64,000 nucleotides of DNA, taken from assembly GCA_011799875.1 (NCBI GenBank), contig CM022301.1:324898929-324962928 (forward strand). The letters run 5' to 3'. This document shows, one piece after another, positions 22,155 to 32,231 of this stretch (within the stretch, counting starts at the first letter, position 1; every line of letters begins with the position of its first letter). This DNA is from Thinopyrum elongatum. Taxonomy: Eukaryota > Streptophyta > Magnoliopsida > Poales > Poaceae. Below the pieces are notes generated by a model, which was not told the origin of the DNA, searched no databases, and saw nothing but the letters and a program-made list of their open reading frames with translations. Position numbers and translations under genes: made by a program.

Positions 22155-23235
22155 GGATTCCCTTAATGATATGGACACACGGACACTTGGACTGTACTAC
22201 AGATACTTGGAAAGGCGGGTCGACCCTGAGGGGTACCCGCGAGTGATGAGGAGACGGGTTGACCTGGATGGTGCCCGAGTGATGAATACGAGGCGTGGCC
22301 GGGCATTCTTGGCCCTTGCCGCAAGTCCTCGAGACGGAGCGATGGGGTCACATCGATCGTGAGTCTCTACTCGTTACCGCACTACCAACACTCTACGATT
22401 TGGATATTTGAATCGAGTGGGCCTCTGGCCCGATAGCACTAACCATCACGCGGGAAAAGTTATGGGAACTCTGCATCGTATGCATCAGCCGAAAGCTTTG
22501 TCAGACGTCCAGTTTAGCATTGTGGCCGGGTCGGATCGTGCCGTTGGCGCTGGTATCCACCCTGCTCGCAACGACCCAGAGTGCACAGGGCGATGGCCCA
22601 AGACCGCTGAGTGCTTAGGTTGTAGACCGGCGGGGACCTCTCTGCTGAGCTCTAGGTAGGGCTGTGGTGTGTCGTTTGGCCGAGGCCGGGCATGACCCAA
22701 AATAGTGTGTCCGGCCGGAGTTAAGCGAGCGTGGTGGGTAAGTTGGTGCACCCCTGCAGGGAAGAACTAATCTATGCATAGCCGGATCCTCGGTAACGGA
22801 CGCTCGGAGTTGTATCCCGATCGATACAACTAGAACTGGATACTTGTGATGAGTATGGCTCTGGGATTAGTTTCTCGCAGGGAGTCGAGAAAGGATCTCT
22901 GGCCGAGGTTGATACTTGGATATTATGGCTCTAGGGTTGCTTTCTCGCAGGGAGTCGAGAAAGGATCTCTGGGTGAGGTTCAGACTTAATGATACTACTA
23001 CTTTATATTGTACTAATCTACACTCTTCTAATGCTACAAGACCACTGAAGATGCTAGTCTTCGATAGGACTAGGCCTTCTCTCTATTCTGGCATTTCTGC
23101 AGCCCAGTCCACATATACGGCCTTCCCTTGATAATGTTGCATATGTAGTGTAGATCCTTGCTTGCTGAGTACTTCGGATGAGTACTCATGGTTGCTTTGC
23201 TTTCTTTTTCCCCCATATCCGTTTGATGCGACCAG

Positions 23236-23330
23236 ATGACGGAGCCCCTGAGACAGCTGCCCCCGCCGATGATCGCTACTACTACCCCGAGGGTGGATAC
23301 TACTATGAGTTGGCCGACGACCAGGAGTAG
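23236..23330 (+). CDS. Predicted exon 2 of LTR-encoded small protein, copy A
   Basis: 95 nt after a GACCAG border: (D)DGAPETAAPADD, then RYYYPEGGYYYELADDQE and a TAG at 23328-23330. Its phase matches exon 1 across a 1595-nt GC-AG intron. The end DDQE-stop is identical in E, B, C and D, while the Tyr-rich middle varies only by whole codons. No known domain is recognised. Confidence 0.5.
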
Positions 23331-23634
23331 GTTCGGAGGGTCCTAGGCAGGAGGCCTGCGCCTTTCAATCGTAGCTTTTGTTTTGACCTGCCTTCTTAAA
23401 GGCTTATTCTGTCTTTCTTTTATATCTGTACTCAGACATCTGATGCTTCCGCTGACGCTTGTATGCGAGCTTATGTATTCGAGCCCTCGAGGCCCCTGGC
23501 TTGTAATATAAAGCTTGTATGACTTTATTTATGTTTTAGAGTTGTGTTGTGATATCTTCCCGTGAGTCCTTAGGCTTGATCGTGTGCGTTTACGTGTATG
23601 ATTAGTGCACGATTGAGCCGGGGGCGTCACAAGT

Positions 23635-23646
23635 TGGTATCAGAGC
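23635..23646 (+). other. Primer-binding site, unit A
   Basis: TGGTATCAGAGC, an exact complement of the initiator tRNA-Met 3' end, begins three bases after the LTR end. It shows that LTR A works as a 5' LTR for internal region A. Confidence 0.85.
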
Positions 23647-24029
23647 CGACTGCCTGTAGGAACCCCCCTTTCCAACTCCTTGGCCGAAGTTGAGTCTAGT
23701 TTTTCAAAAAAACGGTTTTACTAACTTGGTTGTGTGGCTTACGGGCCCACATCGCCAATTGGGTGGTATTAGGAACTTTTATTCCTCGTCTTTACTCTAG
23801 GACTCTGACCTCTCTTCTATTCGGGTTAAATGAATTTTACTAACGCCGACACTTAGGATCTCGTAAATCTCGTCTACCCGGAGAGCTGGATATCTGTGCT
23901 TAATTCCTTACCATTGATCTGATTAGTTTGATAATCATTTTCCTTTCCATTGTTTTGTTTAACCTTTCTCTCCGAGTTATATTATACTTCTCATTGTCAT
24001 TTGACAATCCTGAATTTCCTCTGTTTCAG

Positions 24030-24800
24030 ATGGATCGTTTGTTTCCACCACGCCCTACGACGCAGCTTGTGCTTCGCACTTGGGCTCGTGGTGCCCCTGG
24101 TTTTCCAGCTGTCTTAATCGCCCTCCTGACCAGACTGGGCTACCGCTGGTACCCCGAGTACATGGTCTACGAGGATAACAACGAGTTCGACCAGGAGCAG
24201 TACCATGCTGATGTTCGTATCTATGATCAGCGCGATGACTCAGACACTGAGCTGCACCTTTTCCACGGTATCGGCGTGACGATTGAGATGGCAGTACATG
24301 ATGCCGCCTACTCTGCTGTCGCACGTCTCCGAGGAGAGTTCAGCGATAGCTTGGATGCCTCTGAGTTCCGATACATTCCGTATGCCCCTACTGGAGATAC
24401 TACTGGATACTACACATCTATCTGTGCCCCGTACGAGTGTCCTCAATACGACCCGCATGTTCTGATTCAGTGCACTCAGGCTCTAGATCACACTGTCCGG
24501 GCTCTTGCCGTCGAGTTGGTTGCCACTCGAGCACGCCTCTACGATGCTATGACGCAGCTGCTACCAGCTGTTCATGCAGGGATACATCCAGAGTACATCC
24601 TTTATCCGTGCAGGACTCAGATGTATGCTGGTATTGATTGGCCTGCTGTTGGAGGTCACACACCAGCACGTGGACCTCTTCTTTCAGCTCAAGACCGGAT
24701 TCTACATCAGAGTGCACATGGAGCACAGGATCCTTCCGCGACGAACATTCGTCGTCCGCACGTGCAGTTACCCCGTTTCAGTGGATCTTCCCGACGTTGA
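24030..24800 (+). CDS. ORF0, accessory protein upstream of gag, unit A
   Basis: A complete 256-residue frame lies between the primer site and gag. The start is the ATG at 24030, directly after a pyrimidine-rich tract ending TTTCAG, because all three copies align from here. Element D has the same length (57110-57880) with many substitutions but no indel, so the frame has been under coding constraint. Residues about 23-101 show an alpha-beta-beta-beta-alpha pattern like a dsRNA-binding motif: a helix ending RLGYRW, strands PEYMVYE, HADVRIYD and ELHLFHGIGVT, and a helix MAVHDAAYSAVARLR. The usual basic residues of that last helix are missing, so RNA binding is uncertain. The rest is unrecognised, with no signal peptide or membrane segment. 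Roles in RNA packaging or silencing escape are speculation. Confidence 0.7.
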   Translation: MDRLFPPRPTTQLVLRTWARGAPGFPAVLIALLTRLGYRWYPEYMVYEDNNEFDQEQYHADVRIYDQRDDSDTELHLFHGIGVTIEMAVHDAAYSAVARLRGEFSDSLDASEFRYIPYAPTGDTTGYYTSICAPYECPQYDPHVLIQCTQALDHTVRALAVELVATRARLYDAMTQLLPAVHAGIHPEYILYPCRTQMYAGIDWPAVGGHTPARGPLLSAQDRILHQSAHGAQDPSATNIRRPHVQLPRFSGSSRR

Positions 24801-25049
24801 TGTAGCCTTTGCAATGTCTCGTGGTGTACTTCCTTACCGCGTGCCTGCGCGCTGCCTACCATGTCTAGCTTTTGAATTTACGCCATTACGCTATTCGCAT
24901 GTACCCGACTCTGTGAATGGATCTGTATGTCTTAATTGACTACTGTTAAGTATCTAGTACACTGCTTAATTATTGTCGTGTTACATCATGCTTGTCTCTA
25001 AACCCCCGCAACTGCTCTTACTGAACTACCCCTGTTGAAACGTAGCAGG

Positions 25050-26231
25050 ATGGTTAGACCAGGTGGTCGTGGTCGTGGTCGTGCCCCTGAACGCCCACTA
25101 CCGCCAGATTATATGGCAACTATGATGCAACAATTCGAGCTCAACCGCCAGTTCATGACTGGGATTATGACTCAGTTCCCGCATCTGAACAACCAGAACC
25201 CTCCTTCAATAACTCTGCCAGAATTTATGCGTCTTAACCCAACTCAGTTCCGCAACTCTGAGAAACCACTGGATGCTGATGACTGGATTCACGATATCAC
25301 TCACGAGATGGAGTCTGCAAATGTCTCCCCTGCCAACTTTGTCGCCTTCGCTTCCTTTTTCTTGAAGGGTCCTGCTGCTCAATGGTGGGACACCCACAAA
25401 CGTACACTGCCTGCTGGAACCATTACTTGGCCTGAGTTCCAGGCTGCCTTTCGTGCCCGATATATTCCTCAAGGAATCATGGACCGGATGAAAACTCAGT
25501 TCTGCAACCTCACTCAGGGCAATAAGACTGTCGAAGCTTATCAGCGGGAATTCCTCGACCTGTCCCGCTATGCTGAAGAAGACATCGCCACGGATGCCCG
25601 TAGACAAGAGAAGTTCCGTAATGGACTCCACCCAGACATCGAGCTTGCACTTGCTGCTCAAGATTTCACCGACTTTACTAATCTTGTGAACAAGGCTATT
25701 CTGCTTGAGACTGCTCAAATGAAGCATAAGGAGTCGCAGAAGCGCTATCGTGATGTTGGCTCATCTTCGGGCTCAACACAGAAGCGTCGAGTCTGGATTC
25801 CCAACAACGTGTTCCGTCAAGCTGCCCCTGCCCCAGGTAGCAACTATACTGCACCACGTGTTCCACCCAATGCTCCTCTTCGTCCTAAAGATGGGATGTG
25901 CTTCAAGTGTCGCAAACCAGGCCACCTTGCTAAGGACTGCCGCCAGACTCAGAATCAGTTGGATTTCCCTCGTAATGGCCATGGCAATGGTCATGGCAAC
26001 GATCAGGCCCGCAACTATAATACTGGGCCTGCTGCTCATGGTCGTGGACACGCTTACAACATTGATATTGAACAAGTCCAGAATCAACCTGCCACTCTGA
26101 TGGGTACCCTTCTCGTTAACTCAATACCTGCTTCTGTTTTATTTGATTCAGGAGCATCACATTCATTTCATCTCTGGAAAAATTTGCATTCATGCATGCC
26201 ATTCATAGTAAGAAGATGCATACTCCGTTAG
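25050..26231 (+). CDS. Gag with truncated protease start, unit A
   Basis: Chromovirus Gag. The start is the ATG at 25050, matching the ATG of element D (58125) and preceded by TAGCAGG; an in-frame TTG lies 15 bases upstream. An Arg/Gly-rich N-terminus leads into the retrotransposon_gag capsid ([38 protein letters not shown]), then a CCHC knuckle CFKCRKPGHLAKDC, a Gly/His/Asn-rich linker, and the protease signature [11 protein letters not shown]. Two single-base insertions just after that signature shift the frame, and it stops at 26229-26231. Capsid and knuckle are intact, so a particle-forming Gag could still be made, but not the protease. The first base insertion is shared with unit B. Confidence 0.75.
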   Translation: MVRPGGRGRGRAPERPLPPDYMATMMQQFELNRQFMTGIMTQFPHLNNQNPPSITLPEFMRLNPTQFRNSEKPLDADDWIHDITHEMESANVSPANFVAFASFFLKGPAAQWWDTHKRTLPAGTITWPEFQAAFRARYIPQGIMDRMKTQFCNLTQGNKTVEAYQREFLDLSRYAEEDIATDARRQEKFRNGLHPDIELALAAQDFTDFTNLVNKAILLETAQMKHKESQKRYRDVGSSSGSTQKRRVWIPNNVFRQAAPAPGSNYTAPRVPPNAPLRPKDGMCFKCRKPGHLAKDCRQTQNQLDFPRNGHGNGHGNDQARNYNTGPAAHGRGHAYNIDIEQVQNQPATLMGTLLVNSIPASVLFDSGASHSFHLWKNLHSCMPFIVRRCILR

Positions 26232-26594
26232 TCGTTAAAACTCCCGGAGATCATTGTCACGCTGACGTGATACCACCTAACATTACCATCAAAATTAAAG
26301 GATTGGAATTCCTTGCCACACCCATCACCTTCGAATCTCCCACCATAGACATCATCCTCGAAATGGATTGGTTCAAGTCTCACTACACCTCAATCAATTG
26401 TGCCAATAAAGTTGTACATCTCATGCACCCAATCGCTGGGCTAGTGAATTACCGATCCCAGATAACTCAAAATGCTGAGGCTAAAATATACACCTTGGAT
26501 CCATTGAACGCTTCTCCGCTCGAGGGGGTCGAAAACATTCCAGTCGTTCGAGATTCTCTGGACGCTTCTTCGAAACAACTTCCAAGGATACCCC
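26192..26594 (+). pseudogene. Protease remnant and pol deletion scar, unit A
   Basis: This continues the protease in the shifted frame (LVVKTPGDHCHADV, IIDIILEMDWFK-like block, SPLEGVENIPVV). It ends about 26591-26600, where sequence matching D near 59686 ('caaggatacccc') jumps to sequence matching the 3' end of D near 62510 ('cttaattctcgggacgag'). RT, RNase H, integrase and chromodomain, about 2.8 kb, are gone. Unit B has the same scar. Confidence 0.8.
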
Positions 26595-28739
26595 GTTTTC
26601 TTTTAGTCTTCCTCTTAATTCTCGGGACGAGAATTCTTATTAGTTGGGGAGATTTGTAAAACCTCCAGTGGTTATCTACAGGAATACCCTTTTGATAATG
26701 CCATGTCATCATGATCAACAGTGCTTAAACATCATTTGGATCATATCTCTTTTCAAATTCAAATTCAAGTGGAAATTCAAACTGGAAGTGAAAATAAAAG
26801 TTTTTCAAATCCAGGAACTAAAATGTTCTTAATATTGTAAATAATCCAGAGACAATTCTAAAATTATAATCAACATATACTAAATTAATTATGTGCCTCC
26901 AACAGAACCAAAACAGAAATAATTAATCCATTTTCATTTAATTAAAATACAAATAAAATTCATTTGCCTCCAAACCAATTTCTAACAGTGAATAAAATTG
27001 CACTATAAATATGTGGCTAGTTCACCTATTTTACAAAAGTCTATTTGGGGCTAAACAATACAAAACAGAAACTAAAAAGGAAAGACAGAAAAGAAAAATA
27101 GAAAAAGAAAAAGGCCGCAGCGCCTGGGCCTAAGTGGCACAGTGCAGCCCAGCCCGCACATCTCCCCTCCTTCCTCCTCTGTTCATTGCGGAGCCGCTGT
27201 CGCCGCGCCCCGCCCCCCCCCCCCTTCTTCTCGCTCGACAGCGCGACGCCCGCGCCCGCGGCGTGGATAAGGGCTGCCCCGCGACCCCCCTGGCGTCTCC
27301 CTCTCCGCTCCCTCTTCCTCTCTCCCCCTTCCCCAACGCACCCGAGCGCCGCCATGGACGGCTGCGGCTGAGCTGCGCGGCCACTGTGCCCTGTTTGTCT
27401 CCCCGACGTGCAATCGTGCTCGCCGTCGTCACCTTCTTCGACCGCGCCAACGAACCGAAGCCAGGAGCCACCGCAGCGCCTCCCCGAGCCAGTCTTCCTC
27501 CCCGGATCGCCGCCGCACACCATCGTCGATTCCGGCTACTCCATGCCTCCCCGAGCACGCTGCCACCTCCCTACGGATCCCAGTGAGCCCCCGCGTCTCT
27601 CACCTCACTCCCCCACGCGAATCCATCGCCGTACCCGCCGCGTTAGAGACGACCGAACGCGCCTCCGCGTAGCTCGTCGCCGGCGCTATTCCGGTGACCA
27701 AATGGCATCGCAACCGAGTCCGTTGAGCTCGCCGCGTCGCGTAGACCTCGCCTAGCTCCTCGCATCACTCGCTAGCGCATTGCCTCGCCGATCCCGAGCT
27801 CCACCCGAACACCGTCGCCGCCGACGAGGTCATGCCGCTCGTTTCCGGCCACCCCAGCTACGGCCACCACCACGGATTAATGCGGCTCGGTCTCAGCTTT
27901 CGAACGCAAGAAGAACCACGCGAATTGATGCACCGTAGACAAAACCCGGGCTCGCCGAAGTTCGACGCCGTGCTCGGGCTCACCGGCGCACTCCGGTGGC
28001 CGGTGCGGACATGGTTGCCACCTGGCACCACAGGCCCCGCCTCTCTGCCACTGACAGAGGGACCCACTGGGCCCCATTGACCGGGTTAACCCGCTGACTG
28101 GGCTGCCCGTGTCGCTGACATGTGGGGCCCTGCCGCTTAAACATTTTTAAAATAAATAGAAATGTTAGTTAATTAAAACACTAATTAGTCACTGACAACT
28201 GGGGCCCCCACCCCTAATTAGTTCTGTTAATTTTAATTAACCCACTGTTAATCCACAGAGGATGACAGGTGGGCCCCACCTGTCAGGTTTGACCTGGTCA
28301 GCCCCTGTTGACTGCTGACGCCAGCAAGGCATCATGCTGACGTCACCACCCCCGCACTGTTCTGGATAATGTTGATTTAAATAATTAAATAAATCCAGAA
28401 AATGCTAAAATCTTTAGAAATTCACATAAAACAATCCGTAGATCAGATCAAAAAACTTTGTACATGAAAGTTGCTCAGAACGACAAGACAAATCCAGCCG
28501 TGTTATTTGTTTTCGTGTCGGGACCCTCTACGGAGGTGAACCCGCAACTTTTAGACTGAATTCGATAAATGAATAATGCTCAACTTTAGTAAAATAAATC
28601 CAACTTAAATCCTAAAATAACTAATATGACTTAGACATGCTTTTAGGCAACCCTGCATTGCACGTTAGTATAGCCTGCTCTGTGTTGCATATATTTGCCG
28701 TGTATTTATTTGTTTCCTCCCCCTCTTCTCTCTCGGTAG

Positions 28740-28829
28740 ACCCCGCTACAGACGCAGTTCCCGAGACCGACGCAGCTCAGGAGCCCGACGACACCGTTGA
28801 CGACCTTGCCTTTGCCGCCGAGCAACCTG
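28740..28829 (+). CDS. Predicted exon 1 of LTR-encoded small protein, copy B
   Basis: 90 nt, in frame with the other copies (DPATDAVPETDAAQEPDD...). The donor is altered: CAACCTG|GCAAGT instead of CAACCAG|GCAAGC, so splicing may be weaker here. Confidence 0.45.
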
Positions 28830-29145
28830 GCAAGTACACCCCTTTTGAGCATACTGATATCGCCTACTCTTTCTCTCTCATGCTTGCATTAGAACTTGCT
28901 GCTGCTGCTTTACCTATTCTGATGCATAGCCTGTTTATTGTAACCTGCTATTGAAACCTTACCTGCTTATCCTAAACTGTTTAGTATAGGCTGGGTAGAG
29001 ACTTACCAGAGACCCCAACTTGTCCCCCAGTTGCCCCGCTAGATTATCAGATGACTCGATCAACGGGATCGACAGCCAGACCCCAGCACTGCACAAAAAC
29101 CCCCCTTTGTTGTACGACACTGCAGCGTCACCATCGAGTGCCAAG

Positions 29146-29341
29146 GGTGATACCTCGTCAGCACTTTTGATGTTAACTCTGTGGAGTAGTTACTCGGTCG
29201 TGGTCATCGAGGGTGATTCCTCCTTCTCCACTTCTGATACGACCCTGTCATGCAACACTTCAAGTGTGAACCTCGAGGGTGATTCCTCCGAGCTCACCTT
29301 GACGGATACATCGAGTAGGAATCCAACGAGGGTGATACCTC
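29146..29341 (+). repeat. GAGGGTGATWCCTC box array, copy B
   Basis: The same four boxes and spacing as in LTR A, starting 'aagggtgatacctcg' near 29146 and ending near 29341. Confidence 0.6.
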
Positions 29342-30419
29342 GGATTCCCTTGATGTTATGGACACACGGACACTTGGACTGTACTACAGATACTTGGAAA
29401 GGCGGGTCGACCCTGAGGGGTACCCGCGAGTGATGAGGAGACGAGTTGACCTGGATGGTGCCCGAGTGATGAATACGAGGCATGGCCGGGCATTCTTGGC
29501 CCTTGCCGCAAGTCCTCGAGACGGGGCGACGGGGTCACATCAATCGTGAGTCTCTGCTCGTTACCGCACTACCAACACTCTACGATTTGGATATTTGATT
29601 CGAGTGGGCCTCTGGCCCGATAGCACTAACCATCATGCGGGAAAAGTTATGGGCACTCTGCATCATATGCATCAGCCGAAAGCTTTGTCAGACGTCCAGT
29701 TCAGCATTGTGGCCGGGTCGGATCGTGCCGTTGGCGCTGGTATCCACCCTGCTCGCAACGACCCGGAGTGCACAGGGCGATGGCCCAAGACCCCTGAGCG
29801 CTTAGGTTGTAGACCGGCGGGGACCTCTCTGCTGAGCTCTAGGTAGGGCTGCAGTGTGTCATTTGGCCGAGGCCGGGCATGACCCAGAATAGTGTGTCCG
29901 GTCGGAGTTAAGCGAGCGTGGTGGGTAATTTGGTGCACCCCTGCAGGGAAGAACTAGTCTATGCATAGCCGGATCCTCGGTAACGGACGCTCGGAGTTGT
30001 ATCCCGATCGATACAACTAGAAATGGATACTTGTGATTATGGCTCTGGGATTACTTTCTCGCAGGGAGTCGAGAAAGGATCTCTGGCCGAGGTTGATACT
30101 TGGATATCATGGCTCTGGGATTACTTTCTCGCAGCGAGTCGAGAAAGGATATCTGGGTGAGGTTCAGACTTAATGATACTACTACTTTATATTGTACTAA
30201 TCTACACTCTTCTAATGCTGCAAGACCGCTGAAGATGCTAGTCTTCGATAGGACTAGGCCTTCTCTCTATTCTGGCATTTCTGCAGCCCAGTCCACATAT
30301 ACAGCCTTCCCTTGATAATGTTGCATATGTAGTGTAGATCCTTGCTTGCTGAGTACTTCGGATGAGTACTCACGGTTGCTTTGCTTTCTTTTTCCCCCAT
30401 ATCCGTTTGATGCGACCAG

Positions 30420-30514
30420 ATGATGGAGCCCCTGAGACAGCTGCCCCCACCGACGATCGCTACTACTACCCCGAGGGTGGATACTACTACGAGTTGGCCG
30501 ACGACCAGGAGTAG
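30420..30514 (+). CDS. Predicted exon 2 of LTR-encoded small protein, copy B
   Basis: 95 nt after a GACCAG border, stop TAG at 30512-30514. It differs from copy A by single substitutions only (Ala to Thr in PADDR). Confidence 0.5.
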
Positions 30515-30816
30515 GTTCGGAGGGTCCCAGGCAGGAGGCCTGCGCCTTTCGGTCGTAGCTTTTGTTTTGTCCCGCCTTCTTAAAGGCTTATTCTGTCTTT
30601 CTTTTATATCTGTACTCAGATATCTGATGCTTCCGCTGATGCTTGTATGCGAGCTTATGTATTCGCTCTCGAGGCCCCTGGTTTGTAATATAAAGCTTGT
30701 ATGACTTTATTTATGTTTTAGAGTTGTGTTGTGATATCTTCCCGTGAGTCCTTAGGCTTGATCATGTGCATTTGCGTATATGATTAGTGCACGATTGTGC
30801 CGGGGGCATCACAAGT

Positions 30817-30828
30817 TGGTATCAGAGC
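30817..30828 (+). other. Primer-binding site, unit B
   Basis: TGGTATCAGAGC again, three bases after LTR B. Its presence shows the second internal region is a complete retroelement unit rather than a partial duplication. Confidence 0.85.
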
Positions 30829-31211
30829 CGACTGCTTGTAGGAACCCCCCTTTCCAACTCCTTGGCCGAACTTGAGTCTAGTTTTTCAAAAAAACAATTT
30901 TACTAACTTGGTTGTGTGGCTTACGGGCCCACGTCGCCAATTGGGTGGTATTAGGATCTTTTATTCCTCGTCTTTACTCTGAGACTCTGACCTCTCTTCT
31001 ATTCGGGTTAAATGAATTTTACTAACACCGACACTTAGGATCTCGTAAATCTCGTCTACCCGGAGAGCTGGATATCTGTGCTTAATTACTTACCATTGAT
31101 CTGATTAGTTTGTTAATCATTTTCCTTTCCATTGTTTTGTTTAATCTTTCTCTCCGAGTTATATTATACTTCTCATTGTCATTTGACAATCCTGAATTTC
31201 CTCTGTTTCAG

Positions 31212-31982
31212 ATGGATCATTTGTTTCCACCACGCCCTACGACGCAGCTTGTGCTTCGCACTTGGGCTCGTGGTGCCCCTTGTTTTCTAATTGTCCTGAT
31301 CGCCCTCCTGACCAGGCTGGGCTACCGCTGGTACCCTGAGTACATGGTCTACGAGGATTACAACGAGTTCAACCAGGAGCAGTACCATGCTGATGTTCGT
31401 ATCTATGATCAGCGCGATTACTCAGACACTGAGCTGCACCTTTTCCACGGTATCGGCGTGACGATTGAGATGGCAGTACATGATGCCACCTACTCTGCTG
31501 TCGCACGTCTCCGAGGAGAGTTCAGCGATAGCTTGGATGCCTCTGAGTTCCGATACATTCCGTATGCTCCTACTGGAGATACTACTGGATACTACACAGC
31601 TATCTGTGCCCCATACGAGCGTCGTCGATACGACCCGCACGTTCTGATTCAGTGCACTCAGGCTCTGGATCGCACTGTTCGGGCTCTTGCCGTCGAGTTG
31701 GTTGCCACTCGAGCATGCCTCTACGATGCTATGACGCAGCTGCTACCAGCTGTTCATGCAGGGATACATCCAGAGTACATCCTTTACCCGCGCAGTACTT
31801 AGATGTATGCTGGTATTGATTGGCCTGCTGTTGGAGGTCACACACCTGCACGTGGACATCTTCTTTCAGCTCGAGACCGGATTCTGCATCAGAGTGCACA
31901 TGGAGCGTAGGATCCTTCCGCGACGAACATTCGTCGTCCACACATGCAGTTACCCCGTTTCAGTGGATCTTCCCGACGTTGA
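31212..31982 (+). pseudogene. ORF0, unit B, interrupted by nonsense mutations
   Basis: Aligns with unit A from the ATG at 31212. A CAG-to-TAG change gives a stop at 31800-31802 after 196 residues. A second CAG-to-TAG lies near 31909, so the C-terminal quarter is lost. The dsRNA-binding-like block (residues about 23-101) remains. Both stops fit C-to-T decay of methylated DNA. Confidence 0.7.
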
Positions 31983-32231
31983 TGTAGCCTTTGCTATGTC
32001 TCGTGGTGTACTTCCTTACCGTGTGCCTGCGCGCCGCCTACCATGTCTAGCTTTTGAATTTGCGCCATTATGTTATTCGCATGTACCCGACTCTGTGTAT
32101 GGATCTGTATGTCTTAATTGACTACTGTTAAGTATCTAGTACACTGCTTAATGATTGTCATGTTACATCATGCTTGTCTCTAAACCCCCGCAAATGCTCT
32201 TACTGAGCTACCCCTGTTGAAACGTAGCAGG

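Larger units (their letters stand above)
19441..23631 (+). repeat. LTR A of the array
   Basis: 4191 bp, TGTAACACCCCCAG...GGGGCGTCACA. Visible parts: a TATA-like 'cactataaat' at 19781-19790, a GC-rich block (about 19890-20900) like a plant 5' transcribed leader, including a very short upstream frame (ATG GAC GGC TGT GGC TGA at 20141), an AT-rich stretch near 20930-21010, a 25-nt palindrome, two predicted exons, the box array, and 'aatataaag' near 23514 as a possible poly(A) signal. LTRs this long suit the Tekay/Del chromovirus group (inference). Confidence 0.85.
26655..30813 (+). repeat. LTR B, shared middle LTR of the array
   Basis: 4159 bp, starting TGTAAAACCTCC (changed from TGTAACACCCCC) after the polypurine tract of unit A, and ending GGGGCATCACA before the primer site of unit B. 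It serves as 3' LTR of one unit and 5' LTR of the next. It has the same order of parts as LTR A, a TATA-like 'cactataaat' near 27001 and a 12-C run at 27213-27224. Confidence 0.85.

Noticed and set aside
23635..23646. tRNA-Met-like sequence as a tRNA gene
   Set aside because: Only the 12-nt complement of the 3' end is present, at the LTR border: it is a primer-binding site.
25206..25727. 173-codon minus-strand frame opposite gag
   Set aside because: It is the complement of the conserved capsid coding sequence and has no independent support.
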